DNA of 7,682 nt, from positions 1 to 7,682 of the forward strand of contig VGXJ01000074.1 in assembly GCA_016873375.1 (NCBI GenBank). The letters run 5' to 3'. Source of the DNA: Phycisphaerae bacterium (GTDB lineage Bacteria; Planctomycetota; Phycisphaerae; Phycisphaerales; SM1A02). The translations under genes were made by a program, and so were the position numbers. The notes under the pieces are model-generated. The model did not search any database. It saw only the letters and a program-made list of their open reading frames with translations, and had not been told where the DNA came from. Shown here piece by piece: positions 1 to 6,372 of this stretch. Position 1 is the first letter of the stretch. The number at the start of each line of letters is the position of its first letter.

Positions 1-611
1 TCACGCGCGAGCTCGGTGCCGTCACGGACAATCCGCTCGTCTTCACGCTCGGCGGCACGGCCATCGTGAGCGGCGGCAACTTCCACGGCATGCCGCTGGC
101 GATCGCCCTCGACACGCTGAAGATCGCGCTCTGCCATGTTGCAGGCATCAGCGAGCGCCGGACCTACTGGGTGCTCTCAGGCCTGGATCGCGAGAGCCGC
201 GTGCGACCGCACCTGGCCGTGGATGCAGGCTTCGACAGTGGCCTGATGATCGCGCAGTACACGGCTGCGGCATGCGTGAACGAGCTCGGTGTGCTGGCCC
301 ACCCGGCGAGCCCCGGCAACGTGCCGACGAGCGCGGGCATCGAGGACTACAACAGCATGGGCGCGACGAGCGCGCGCCACGCGCGGCGGTCGGTCGAACT
401 CGCCACGAACGTGATCGCCATTGAACTGCAGACGATGGCCGAGGCGCTCGACTGCCAGCGGCCGCTGCGCTCGGGTGATGGCGTGGAGCGTGTGCACGCG
501 ATCGTTCGTGGACAGGTGGCGCGGCTCACGAGTGACCGCTCTCCCGCAGCCGACATTGCCACCCTCACGGACATGATCCGCAACGGTGCCTTCGATCGTC
601 TGCTCAACTGA
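1..611 (+). CDS. hutH: Histidine ammonia-lyase, C-terminal part (5' end outside window)
   Basis: MIO-dependent lyase that deaminates L-histidine to trans-urocanate in the cytoplasm, the first step of histidine utilisation. The reading frame is open from position 3, giving about 202 residues of a family usually near 510; the N-terminal portion with the Ala-Ser-Gly MIO triad lies outside the window. Visible family motifs are TDNPLVF at the start of the fragment, SGGNFHG just after, SERRTYWVLSG, DAGFDSGLMIAQYTAAA, and PTSAGIEDYNSMG. The last corresponds to the usual S-x-QEDHVSMG block, which carries an active-site Glu. Two departures are visible: SGGNFHG is followed by MP where many HutH have EP or AP, and QEDHVSM reads IEDYNSM. 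The in-frame GTG at 66 is only an internal codon. Another MIO lyase (phenylalanine or tyrosine lyase, or an aminomutase) cannot be excluded from this fragment, but hutU 1.3 kb away favours histidine. The gene ends 18 bases from a convergent gene. Confidence 0.85.
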   Translation, partial: TRELGAVTDNPLVFTLGGTAIVSGGNFHGMPLAIALDTLKIALCHVAGISERRTYWVLSGLDRESRVRPHLAVDAGFDSGLMIAQYTAAACVNELGVLAHPASPGNVPTSAGIEDYNSMGATSARHARRSVELATNVIAIELQTMAEALDCQRPLRSGDGVERVHAIVRGQVARLTSDRSPAADIATLTDMIRNGAFDRLLN

Positions 612-612
612 C

Positions 613-625
613 CGCTGCGGCAGCG
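613..625. repeat. Short inverted repeat between convergent stop codons
   Basis: The sequence CGCTGC-G-GCAGCG is a perfect 6-bp palindrome around one central base. It could fold as a 5-bp GC stem with a 3-base loop. It fills most of the 18-base gap between the hutH stop and the stop of the opposing gene, a natural position for a two-way terminator. There is no T-tract on either strand, so a role in termination is only a guess, and chance occurrence in GC-rich DNA is possible. Confidence 0.25.
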
Positions 626-629
626 CGAG

Positions 630-1694
630 TCAGGGCGTTCGGATCACCCGCAAGCCGGTGTCGTTGAAGAGATCGCCGTTCTCGAGCTCCTCGTAGCGCA
701 CCGCCACGCGGCTCAGCACTGGGAAGAGGTGCCAGCATCCGCCGCGGAAGACACGCCCCCAGGCACTGGACGGACCCACCGGGTCCACTACCGGTCCCTC
801 CGGATAGGGGCCGTACCAGTCGTTGCACCATTCCAGCACGTTGCCGCAGAGGTCATGCAGCCCGAAACCGTTTGGCGGCTTCAGGCCAACGGGCCGCGTC
901 TGCATGCCGGAGTTGGCACCGACCCACGAGATCTCGACGAGATAGGACTCTTCGCTGCTGCCTTCAGGCTGGGAAGGGATGCCATGAAAGGCGGTGAACG
1001 TGCCCGCTCGCGCCGCATATTCCCACTGGGCCTCCGTCGGCAGCTTCATGCCGGCGGCGGTCACGAAGGCCTGCGCCATGGTCCAGTTCACGCGCTCCAC
1101 CGGGCGGTTGGGAGAGTCAGCAAATCCATTGAAGTGGCTTGGGTTGGAACCCATGACGGCGGTCCACTGGGCTTGGGTCACCTCGTGCCTGCCCATGTAG
1201 AACGGCTGCGTGAGGATGACCTCATGGATGGGCAATTCATCCTGGAAGCAGCCCCAGCCCGGAACCTGCGAGCAACCCATGAAGAAGGAGCCGGCCGGAA
1301 TGAGCACCATCTCGATCTGCGTGGCCGTGTCCTTCACGCGCCATGCCCAGTTCGAGTCGACGATCGCCTGACGCAGCGACTCGTCCGTCACGATGGCTGG
1401 ATCAGGCTCGGACTGAAGCAGCGTTGCCCATGACGGGACCACCGGGCCGCACGGGCCCCAAGCAGTCAGCATCAGTCCCAGATCCGCGCCGTTGACCGTG
1501 CCATTGTTGTCGAGGTCGGCTGCAGGACCCGCCGTGCCCCACTCCGTCAGCAGGCTCCCAAGATCGGCGCCGTCGACCACGCCGTTGCCGTTGAGATCGG
1601 CGGGGCAGTCAGCGTTGATCTGTGTGGCCATGCACATGCAGGCGGCGTGCACCGCGATGAGACCGAGCATGGACCGAACTGGCATGATGATCAT
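630..1694 (-). CDS. Secreted dockerin-repeat / FGE-like (SUMF1 superfamily) protein
   Basis: A 354-residue exported protein. Residues 1-28 look like a Sec signal peptide: MIIMPVR, a hydrophobic stretch, and probable cleavage near INA-DC. Residues 31-80 hold two EF-hand-like dockerin repeats with Ca-ligand spacing intact (D33/N35/N37/D44 and D60/D62/N64/D71). Residues about 126-353 are a formylglycine-generating-enzyme (SUMF1) fold domain: IPAGSFFMG 132-140, FYMGRHEVTQAQW 165-177, LPTEAQWEYAARAG 218-231, NGFGLHDLCGNVLEW 275-289, RGGCW 317-321 and GLRV near the end. True FGE enzymes have two copper-binding cysteines just after RGGS; by my alignment those positions are Leu and Ser here, so sulfatase activation is unlikely and the function is unknown. 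The frame stays open upstream to a GTG at 1892, but I chose the ATG at 1694: it follows an AGGAGA box and puts the signal peptide at the N-terminus. An ATG three codons later (1685) is an alternative. It converges with hutH. Confidence 0.9.
   Translation of the reverse strand: MIIMPVRSMLGLIAVHAACMCMATQINADCPADLNGNGVVDGADLGSLLTEWGTAGPAADLDNNGTVNGADLGLMLTAWGPCGPVVPSWATLLQSEPDPAIVTDESLRQAIVDSNWAWRVKDTATQIEMVLIPAGSFFMGCSQVPGWGCFQDELPIHEVILTQPFYMGRHEVTQAQWTAVMGSNPSHFNGFADSPNRPVERVNWTMAQAFVTAAGMKLPTEAQWEYAARAGTFTAFHGIPSQPEGSSEESYLVEISWVGANSGMQTRPVGLKPPNGFGLHDLCGNVLEWCNDWYGPYPEGPVVDPVGPSSAWGRVFRGGCWHLFPVLSRVAVRYEELENGDLFNDTGLRVIRTP
1455..1604 (-). repeat. Two dockerin-like repeats within the FGE-like gene
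   Basis: Two 23-residue units, each running from ADL to the Trp-Gly at its end (ADLNGNGVVDGADL...EWG and ADLDNNGTVNGADL...AWG), are separated by TAGP, giving an 81-base period. Each has the calcium-loop pattern D-x-[ND]-x-N with Asp at loop position 12. They sit at the N-terminus directly after the signal peptide, whereas cellulosomal dockerins are usually C-terminal. In planctomycetes such units are common on secreted proteins that are not part of cellulosomes. Their binding partner is unknown. Confidence 0.85.
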
Positions 1695-1700
1695 GACGAG

Positions 1701-1706
1701 TCTCCT
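1701..1706 (-). promoter_or_regulatory. Ribosome binding site of the FGE-like gene
   Basis: On the minus strand AGGAGA is followed by six bases (CTCGTC) and then the ATG at 1694. This is a near-ideal Shine-Dalgarno sequence. It decides the start codon against the much longer open frame that begins at 1892. It is also the only convincing Shine-Dalgarno I found at a gene start in the window. Confidence 0.7.
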
Positions 1707-1772
1707 GGGAAGGCCTTGGCCCGGTCGATGAAAGCCTAATGCAATCCACCCCCAAAGCAAGGCTCGGATGAT

Positions 1773-1794
1773 GCGTGGGCCAAAATCCCCACGC
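1773..1794. repeat. Perfect 7-bp inverted repeat in the hutU / FGE-like gene spacer
   Basis: GCGTGGG and CCCACGC flank an 8-base loop (CCAAAATC on the plus strand). The hairpin lies about 100 bases after the hutU stop and 79 bases before the start of the FGE-like gene, which has the same orientation. No T-run follows on the minus strand, so it is not a standard intrinsic terminator. It could be a stabilising 3' hairpin of the hutU mRNA, a weak terminator, or an operator upstream of the next gene. Between it and that gene, a weak promoter-like pair on the minus strand (TTGCTT at 1755-1760 and TAGGCT at 1733-1738, 16 bases apart) is too poor to call. The rest of the 198-base spacer shows only a 9-base near-perfect tandem repeat (TTCGGACGC, 1854-1871). 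Confidence 0.45.
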
Positions 1795-1892
1795 CAAACA
1801 CGGCCGTCCGCTGCCCTGCGCTGCTCGTTGTGCAGTGAAGCGGCGATGGACCGTTCGGACGCTTCGGACGAGCGCAGTCGGGTGACGCGCAC

Positions 1893-3554
1893 TCACCAGG
1901 GCCGAAGCGGGATCTTCACGCCGCGCTCGTCCGCGCACTGCTGTGCCAATTCGTAGCCAGCGTCGGCGTGCCGGAACACGCCCATCATCGGATCGTTCGT
2001 GAGCACTCGCTCAAGACGCTTGGCCGCCTCGGACGAACCGTCGGCAACAATGACTTGGCCCGCATGCTGGCTGAAGCCGATGCCCACACCACCGCCGTGG
2101 TGGAAGCTCGTCCAACTCGCGCCGCTCGCCGTGTTCACGGCGAAGTTGAGGATCGCCCAGTCGCTGACCGCGTCGGTGCCGTCCTTCATGCCTTCGGTCT
2201 CGCGGTTGGGACTCGCGACGCTGCCGCAATCAAGGTGATCACGGCCGATCACGATCGGCGCCTTCACCTCGCCCTTGGCCACCATCTCGTTGAAGCGCAG
2301 GCCGGCGCGGTGCCGCTCGCCAAGGCCGAGCCAGCAGATGCGTGCCGGCAAGCCTTGGAACGCCACGCGATCCTGTGCCATGCGGATCCAGCGTTCGAGG
2401 CCCTTGTCGTTGGGGAAGAGCTTGAGCACGGCTTCATCAGTTGCGGCAATGTCGGCCGGGTCCCCTGATAGCGCGACCCAGCGAAATGGGCCGCGGCCGG
2501 TGCAGAACTGCGGACGGATGTACGCAGGCACGAAGCCCGGGAAGGCGAACGCATCCTTGAAGCCCATGTCGAAGGCGCGCTGGCGGATGTTGTTGCCGTA
2601 GTCGAAGACCTTCGATCCCTTGCGCTGGAAACCCACCATCAGGCGCACATGCCGCTCCATCGAGGCCATGCTGAGCTCCTGGTAGCGCACCGGATCGCTC
2701 TCGCGCAGCGCATCGGCGGCTTCGCGCGTGAGGCCATCGGGGTAATAGCCCTCGAGCGGATCATGCGCGCTGGTCTGGTCCGTGAGCGTTTCCGGCACGA
2801 TGCCGCGCGCATCGAGCCGGGCAAGCAGATCGACCGCGTTGGCGAGGACGCCGACGCTGATCCCCTTGCCTGCGCGCTTGAGTTCGAGCGAGCGATCGAT
2901 GGCGGCATCGAGGTCGTCATGCAGTTCATCGAGGTAACGGTCGTGGACGCGCTTCTCCAGCCGCTCGCGGCAGGTGTCCGCGATCAGGCAGGTGCCCTCG
3001 TTCATGGTGATCGCCAAGGGCTGCGCGCCGCCCATGCCACCGCATCCTGCCGTCACATTCAGCGTGCCCTTCAGCGTGCCGCCGAAGTGCTGGCGGCCGC
3101 ATTCAGCGAAAGTCTCGTAGGTCCCCTGCAGGATGCCCTGCGTGCCGATGTAGATCCAGCTGCCCGCCGTCATCTGGCCGAACATCATGAGCCCGCGCGC
3201 AGCAAGGTCATCAAAGTGCTGCTGCGTGGCCCAGTGCGGAACGAGATTCGAGTTGGCGATGAGCACGCGCGGCGAGTCGACCGTGGTACGCACGATGCCA
3301 ACCGGCTTGCCGCTCTGGACGAGCAGCGTCTCGTCGGGAGCGAGGGACTTGAGGCTGGCGATGATCGCATCGAAGGCTTCCCACGAGCGGGCCGCCTGAC
3401 CGCGACCGCCGTACACGATGAGATCGCCCGGCCGCTCAGCCACCTCGGGATCAAGGTTGTTCATGAGCATGCGCATGGCCGCCTCGGCGGCCCAGCTCTT
3501 GCACGTCAGGGTGTTGCCACGAGGGGCACGGATCACGCGCGCAGCGGTCGACAT
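1893..3554 (-). CDS. hutU: Urocanate hydratase (urocanase)
   Basis: Cytoplasmic NAD-dependent enzyme that hydrates urocanate to 4-imidazolone-5-propionate, the second step of histidine degradation. The 553 residues match the usual length of about 555, and the family signatures run throughout: VYGGRGQAARSW 47-58, GQMTAGSWIYIGTQGI 126-141, the NAD-binding LNVTAGCGGMGGAQP 165-179, QTSAHDP 260-266, and ARICW 404-408, in which Cys407 matches the catalytic Cys410 of the Pseudomonas enzyme. IVIGRDHLDCGSVASPNRET (434-453) and FHHGGGVGIGFSQHAGQ (484-500) follow. I see no frameshift or missing key residue. The ATG at 3554 gives the normal N-terminus, but I see no good ribosome binding site. It lies 37 bases downstream of sua5 on the same strand, so it may be transcribed with sua5 and the tolC-like gene; hutH is nearby on the other strand. 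Confidence 0.97.
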   Translation of the reverse strand: MSTAARVIRAPRGNTLTCKSWAAEAAMRMLMNNLDPEVAERPGDLIVYGGRGQAARSWEAFDAIIASLKSLAPDETLLVQSGKPVGIVRTTVDSPRVLIANSNLVPHWATQQHFDDLAARGLMMFGQMTAGSWIYIGTQGILQGTYETFAECGRQHFGGTLKGTLNVTAGCGGMGGAQPLAITMNEGTCLIADTCRERLEKRVHDRYLDELHDDLDAAIDRSLELKRAGKGISVGVLANAVDLLARLDARGIVPETLTDQTSAHDPLEGYYPDGLTREAADALRESDPVRYQELSMASMERHVRLMVGFQRKGSKVFDYGNNIRQRAFDMGFKDAFAFPGFVPAYIRPQFCTGRGPFRWVALSGDPADIAATDEAVLKLFPNDKGLERWIRMAQDRVAFQGLPARICWLGLGERHRAGLRFNEMVAKGEVKAPIVIGRDHLDCGSVASPNRETEGMKDGTDAVSDWAILNFAVNTASGASWTSFHHGGGVGIGFSQHAGQVIVADGSSEAAKRLERVLTNDPMMGVFRHADAGYELAQQCADERGVKIPLRPW

Positions 3555-3591
3555 GATCGAAGTCTAGCCCTGCTCTCCACGCCCGCGAAGC

Positions 3592-4557
3592 TCATGCCGT
3601 GGCACGCGCGAGGCGATCAGCGACGGCATCCCATGCACCGCCTGACTGTTCCGGACGCTCGATCACGATCCGCGCACAGCCCGATGCGTCGGCTCGCCGC
3701 AGCGCCCCGTAGAGGATGGCCGCGTACTGCTCGCCATCGCGCGGCATGGGCACCATCAGATGCGGCGATGGCACGGCGCGACCCTCGAACGCGATGACGG
3801 CTGCGGGTTCAGGCGACGCATCGAGCGCCCGCTGAAGATCGTGGCCGTCGACGAGGATTGCCGGTCGCTCGGGCGCGTAGTGGCGTGCAGCCGTGCCCGG
3901 GCTCGCACCTTGGCTCGACGCATGCTCGACATCGAGCCGCCCGAGCAACTCGCGCAGCCGTTCGACGGCGATCGAACCCGGTCGCCGCACGATGGGCACC
4001 GGCGTCGTCAGGTCGATCACCGTGCTCTCGATGCCGAGCGTGCACGGCCCGCCGTCCAGAATCAGCAGCTCGGGCTCGTCGAGGAAATCCTCCGCGACAT
4101 GCTCGGCGGTCGTCGGGCTGACTTGGCCGCTGCGGTTGGCACTCGGTGCGCTGACGGGAGCGCCGACCGCATGCAGCAGCGCGCGCGCGAGCGGATGCCT
4201 TGGTGACCGGATCGCGATCGTGTCACGGCCGCCGGTCGCAGCCAGCGGAACCGAGTCCGCCTTGCGCAGGATCATGGTGAGCGGGCCTGGCCAGCACGCA
4301 CTTGCCAGCAATGACGCCTCGAGCGTCCAGTCGAGCACCAGCGGTCGCGCAGAGGCGACATCGAGCACATGCGCGATGAGCGGGTTGTCCGATGGCCTGC
4401 GCTTGAGGGCATAGAGCTTCGCGATCGCCCCCGCATCCATGGTGCGAGCCCCCAGGCCGTACACGGTCTCCGTCGCAAAGGCAATCACGCCCCCGCCGCG
4501 CAGCTCACCCGCCGCATAGTTCACGCTCTCACTGTCGTAGGGCAGGACGATCGGCAT
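3592..4557 (-). CDS. sua5: L-threonylcarbamoyladenylate synthase, Sua5 type
   Basis: Makes threonylcarbamoyl-AMP from threonine, bicarbonate and ATP, the first step of t6A37 modification in ANN-decoding tRNAs; the intermediate is used by the TsaBDE machinery. The protein has 321 residues. A YrdC catalytic domain (about 10-200) shows FATETVYGLG 27-36, KRRPSDNPLIAHV 52-64, WPGPLTMIL 89-97, SAPSANRSGQVSPTTAEHV 136-154, DGGPCTLGIESTVID 168-182 and the closing VRRPGSI 190-196. A linker with SPGTAARHYAP (219-229) leads into a C-terminal Sua5 domain (about 230-319). The linker HYAP block and the extra domain separate Sua5 from the short TsaC form. The ATG at 4557 lies only 3 bases after the stop of the upstream tolC-like gene, suggesting co-transcription and perhaps translational coupling. 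No strong ribosome binding site is visible. Confidence 0.95.
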   Translation of the reverse strand: MPIVLPYDSESVNYAAGELRGGGVIAFATETVYGLGARTMDAGAIAKLYALKRRPSDNPLIAHVLDVASARPLVLDWTLEASLLASACWPGPLTMILRKADSVPLAATGGRDTIAIRSPRHPLARALLHAVGAPVSAPSANRSGQVSPTTAEHVAEDFLDEPELLILDGGPCTLGIESTVIDLTTPVPIVRRPGSIAVERLRELLGRLDVEHASSQGASPGTAARHYAPERPAILVDGHDLQRALDASPEPAAVIAFEGRAVPSPHLMVPMPRDGEQYAAILYGALRRADASGCARIVIERPEQSGGAWDAVADRLARATA

Positions 4558-4560
4558 GGC

Positions 4561-6330
4561 TCAGCGCGGGGCACCCCAGCTGCCGGCCTCGTCGAAGGTG
4601 AATCCCTTGGACTCAAGGATCGTTCCCGAAGCCTGCTGCAGACGCGCGATCGCCTGGTTGTAGCGGGCCTTGGCGCGAGCGCTCTCGATGTGCGCATTGG
4701 CCAAGGCCGTCTGTCGCTGGAACTTCAGCGAAAGAAACTCAGGCGTGAGCGCAGCGAGGGTCTTCTCCAGGAGCAACAGCGCACGCAGGTTCTCGGCTTG
4801 GGCCAATCGCGTGATCTGCGCCTGTTCGATGAGCTGGTACGCCGCGCTCACATCACGCAGCGCACTCTTGACGCCGAACACCGCGTTCTCGACGGCCTGC
4901 TGGTAGCTGGTGACGGCGCGGCTTCGCTGGAGCCGCGCGATGCGCCATGCATCCTCGGCCGGCCGATTGCCGATGGGCTGCGAGAACTGCAGCGCCGCGA
5001 GGTACGAGACGAACTCGGCATCGACGATGTCCTCGCTCGCCCCGCCAAGATCGCCATCGAGGCCGTTCAGGCCGACGGCCAGGTTGAGGTCGAGCTGCGG
5101 GAGCAACCCATTGTTGGCGACGGTCGTGTTGATGTCGGCCTGGTCGATCGTCAGCAGCGCGAGCTTCACCGACGGGTTGCGCTCGACCGAGGTGATCACG
5201 CTTTCGCGGAAGCTGAAGTCGATCGGCGAAGTCGGCGGCTCGTCGGTCGTGGCCACGACCAGTTCGGTGCCGACCGGGAACTGGGCATCGTTCATCAGCA
5301 GCTTGAGCCGGTCGCTCGCCGTGCGCGCCGCATTGCGCGCGTTGATCAGCGTGGACTTGCGCTGCTCGACCGTGGCGACCGCATCCGAGTAGTCGGCGAC
5401 GGTGGCGTCGAGCCTTTGGCGCTTTTCCAGCACATCCCGCACTTCAGTGCCGACCTGCACGAGCCACTCGGCGGCCACCACTTCCTGGCGGCGCACATGG
5501 AGCTCCCAGTACTGGTCCTCGACCGACAGCAAGAGGTCCTGCATCGATCGGCGGAGTTCCTCGGCGGCCGCACGGTCACGCACCTGGGCGATCCGCACTT
5601 GCGCGAGCGCCACATCCTCGCCGGCGCCAGCGAGCAGCGGCTGGTCAAGGGTCAGGTCGAGCGAGGTCTCGTAGGCGGGGTTGGGGACAAAGGTGACGCC
5701 GTTGAGGTTCTCCGACTTCGTCACCCCGACATCAAGGCCGAACTGACCACCGGTCTCGAGCTGCTTGCGCAGCCCTGCCGTCAGGTTGCCGCCACGGTTC
5801 TCGACGGACGCAAAGTTGGACGGCGGAGCGGCCGGGTTGATCTGGATCGCGGGCTGAGGATCCTCGGTGCCCTGGTAACCGCCACCCGCGACGAGCACCG
5901 CATCGAATGCGGCCTCGGCTTGATCGATCTCCGTCGTGCGGATGGCGCGGTCGATGCGCGCGCCTTGCACCGGCAGGCTATTGCGAAGTGCCGTCGTCAG
6001 CGCATCCCGCAGGGACAGGCCGACTTGCGGCTGCTCGGTGCCGGAGAGTCCTGGGCCAAGGTCGAGCTTCATGCCCGCCCCCGCCGCAATCGGACCAAAG
6101 GCCTCGAGCTCCGGAGCCCGCGCCGTCAGGTTGGCGGGTGCCGAAGCAGCCACGCGCGTGACCGGCTTGGCCGGATCAGCAGGCTGCGACGCATCGATCT
6201 GCCGCTTCAGGGCACCGTCGACAGCTTGGCGCCACTCTGCTTCGTCGTCCCGAGTGCCCAGCGGCGACTCGCACGCAGCCGCCACGAGCGCGAGCGGGGC
6301 TAGGGCAAAAAATCGCGGAATCCGGTGCAT
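4561..6330 (-). CDS. TolC-family outer-membrane efflux lipoprotein
   Basis: A 589-residue outer-membrane factor of the type that forms trimeric beta-barrel and alpha-helical tunnels for tripartite efflux or type I secretion. Residues 1-20 are a lipoprotein signal peptide ending in VAAAC, with Cys20 the lipidation site and Glu21 at +2. A Pro/Ala-rich tether of about 80 residues follows. Two OEP repeats come next. Repeat one (about 104-345) includes LSLRDALTTALRNSLP, the strand-forming LDLTLDQPLLAGAG (224-237) and long heptad-like helices. Repeat two (about 372-567) includes NPSVKLALLTIDQADINTT, the strand LAALQFSQPIGNRPAEDAWR (444-463) and long Ala/Leu/Gln helices. No membrane-fusion or inner-membrane pump gene is adjacent in the window, so its partner and substrate are unknown. 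It is first in the run tolC-like, sua5, hutU. The start at 6330 gives a proper signal peptide; the 5' region lacks a Shine-Dalgarno. Confidence 0.92.
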   Translation of the reverse strand: MHRIPRFFALAPLALVAAACESPLGTRDDEAEWRQAVDGALKRQIDASQPADPAKPVTRVAASAPANLTARAPELEAFGPIAAGAGMKLDLGPGLSGTEQPQVGLSLRDALTTALRNSLPVQGARIDRAIRTTEIDQAEAAFDAVLVAGGGYQGTEDPQPAIQINPAAPPSNFASVENRGGNLTAGLRKQLETGGQFGLDVGVTKSENLNGVTFVPNPAYETSLDLTLDQPLLAGAGEDVALAQVRIAQVRDRAAAEELRRSMQDLLLSVEDQYWELHVRRQEVVAAEWLVQVGTEVRDVLEKRQRLDATVADYSDAVATVEQRKSTLINARNAARTASDRLKLLMNDAQFPVGTELVVATTDEPPTSPIDFSFRESVITSVERNPSVKLALLTIDQADINTTVANNGLLPQLDLNLAVGLNGLDGDLGGASEDIVDAEFVSYLAALQFSQPIGNRPAEDAWRIARLQRSRAVTSYQQAVENAVFGVKSALRDVSAAYQLIEQAQITRLAQAENLRALLLLEKTLAALTPEFLSLKFQRQTALANAHIESARAKARYNQAIARLQQASGTILESKGFTFDEAGSWGAPR

Positions 6331-6358
6331 TCGCGTGATGGTAGCAAGCGACTTCCCG

Positions 6359-6365
6359 TATTATC
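6359..6365. promoter_or_regulatory. Candidate shared divergent -10 element
   Basis: In the 42-base spacer between the divergent tolC-like and SH3b genes, one AT-rich patch reads TATTAT on the plus strand (6359-6364) and GATAAT on the minus strand (6365-6360). Each matches TATAAT at five of six positions. With standard -10 to +1 spacing the starts would be near 6371 (+) and 6353 (-). No good -35 hexamer or extended -10 TG is visible on either strand. This is inference from sequence only, but the patch stands out in GC-rich surroundings. Confidence 0.5.
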
Positions 6366-6372
6366 CGCCCCC

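Noticed and set aside
612..629. Intrinsic terminator between hutH and the FGE-like gene
   Set aside because: A short palindrome is present but no T-tract follows on either strand, so it is listed only as a low-confidence inverted repeat.
1854..1871. Tandem TTCGGACGC repeat as a regulatory iteron
   Set aside because: There are only two copies, the second imperfect, close to the hutU 3' end. Chance is a sufficient explanation.
1695..1892. N-terminal 66-residue extension of the FGE-like gene from a GTG at 1892
   Set aside because: The extension looks non-coding, would bury the signal peptide and begins right at the hutU stop. The ATG at 1694 has a good Shine-Dalgarno.
2649..3797. Plus-strand open frame of 382 codons opposite hutU and the end of sua5
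   Set aside because: It is antisense to a full-length conserved urocanase, has low-complexity Arg/Ala-rich composition and shows no motif.
4369..6303. Plus-strand open frame of 644 codons antisense to the tolC-like gene and part of sua5
   Set aside because: The translation is rich in Arg, Leu, Gly and Asp with no recognisable domain. It lies opposite two well-supported genes, and long mirror frames are expected from codon bias in GC-rich DNA.
6325..6372. Upstream GTG start for the SH3b gene
   Set aside because: It would place 16 extra residues before a clear signal peptide and overlap the start of the divergent tolC-like gene.
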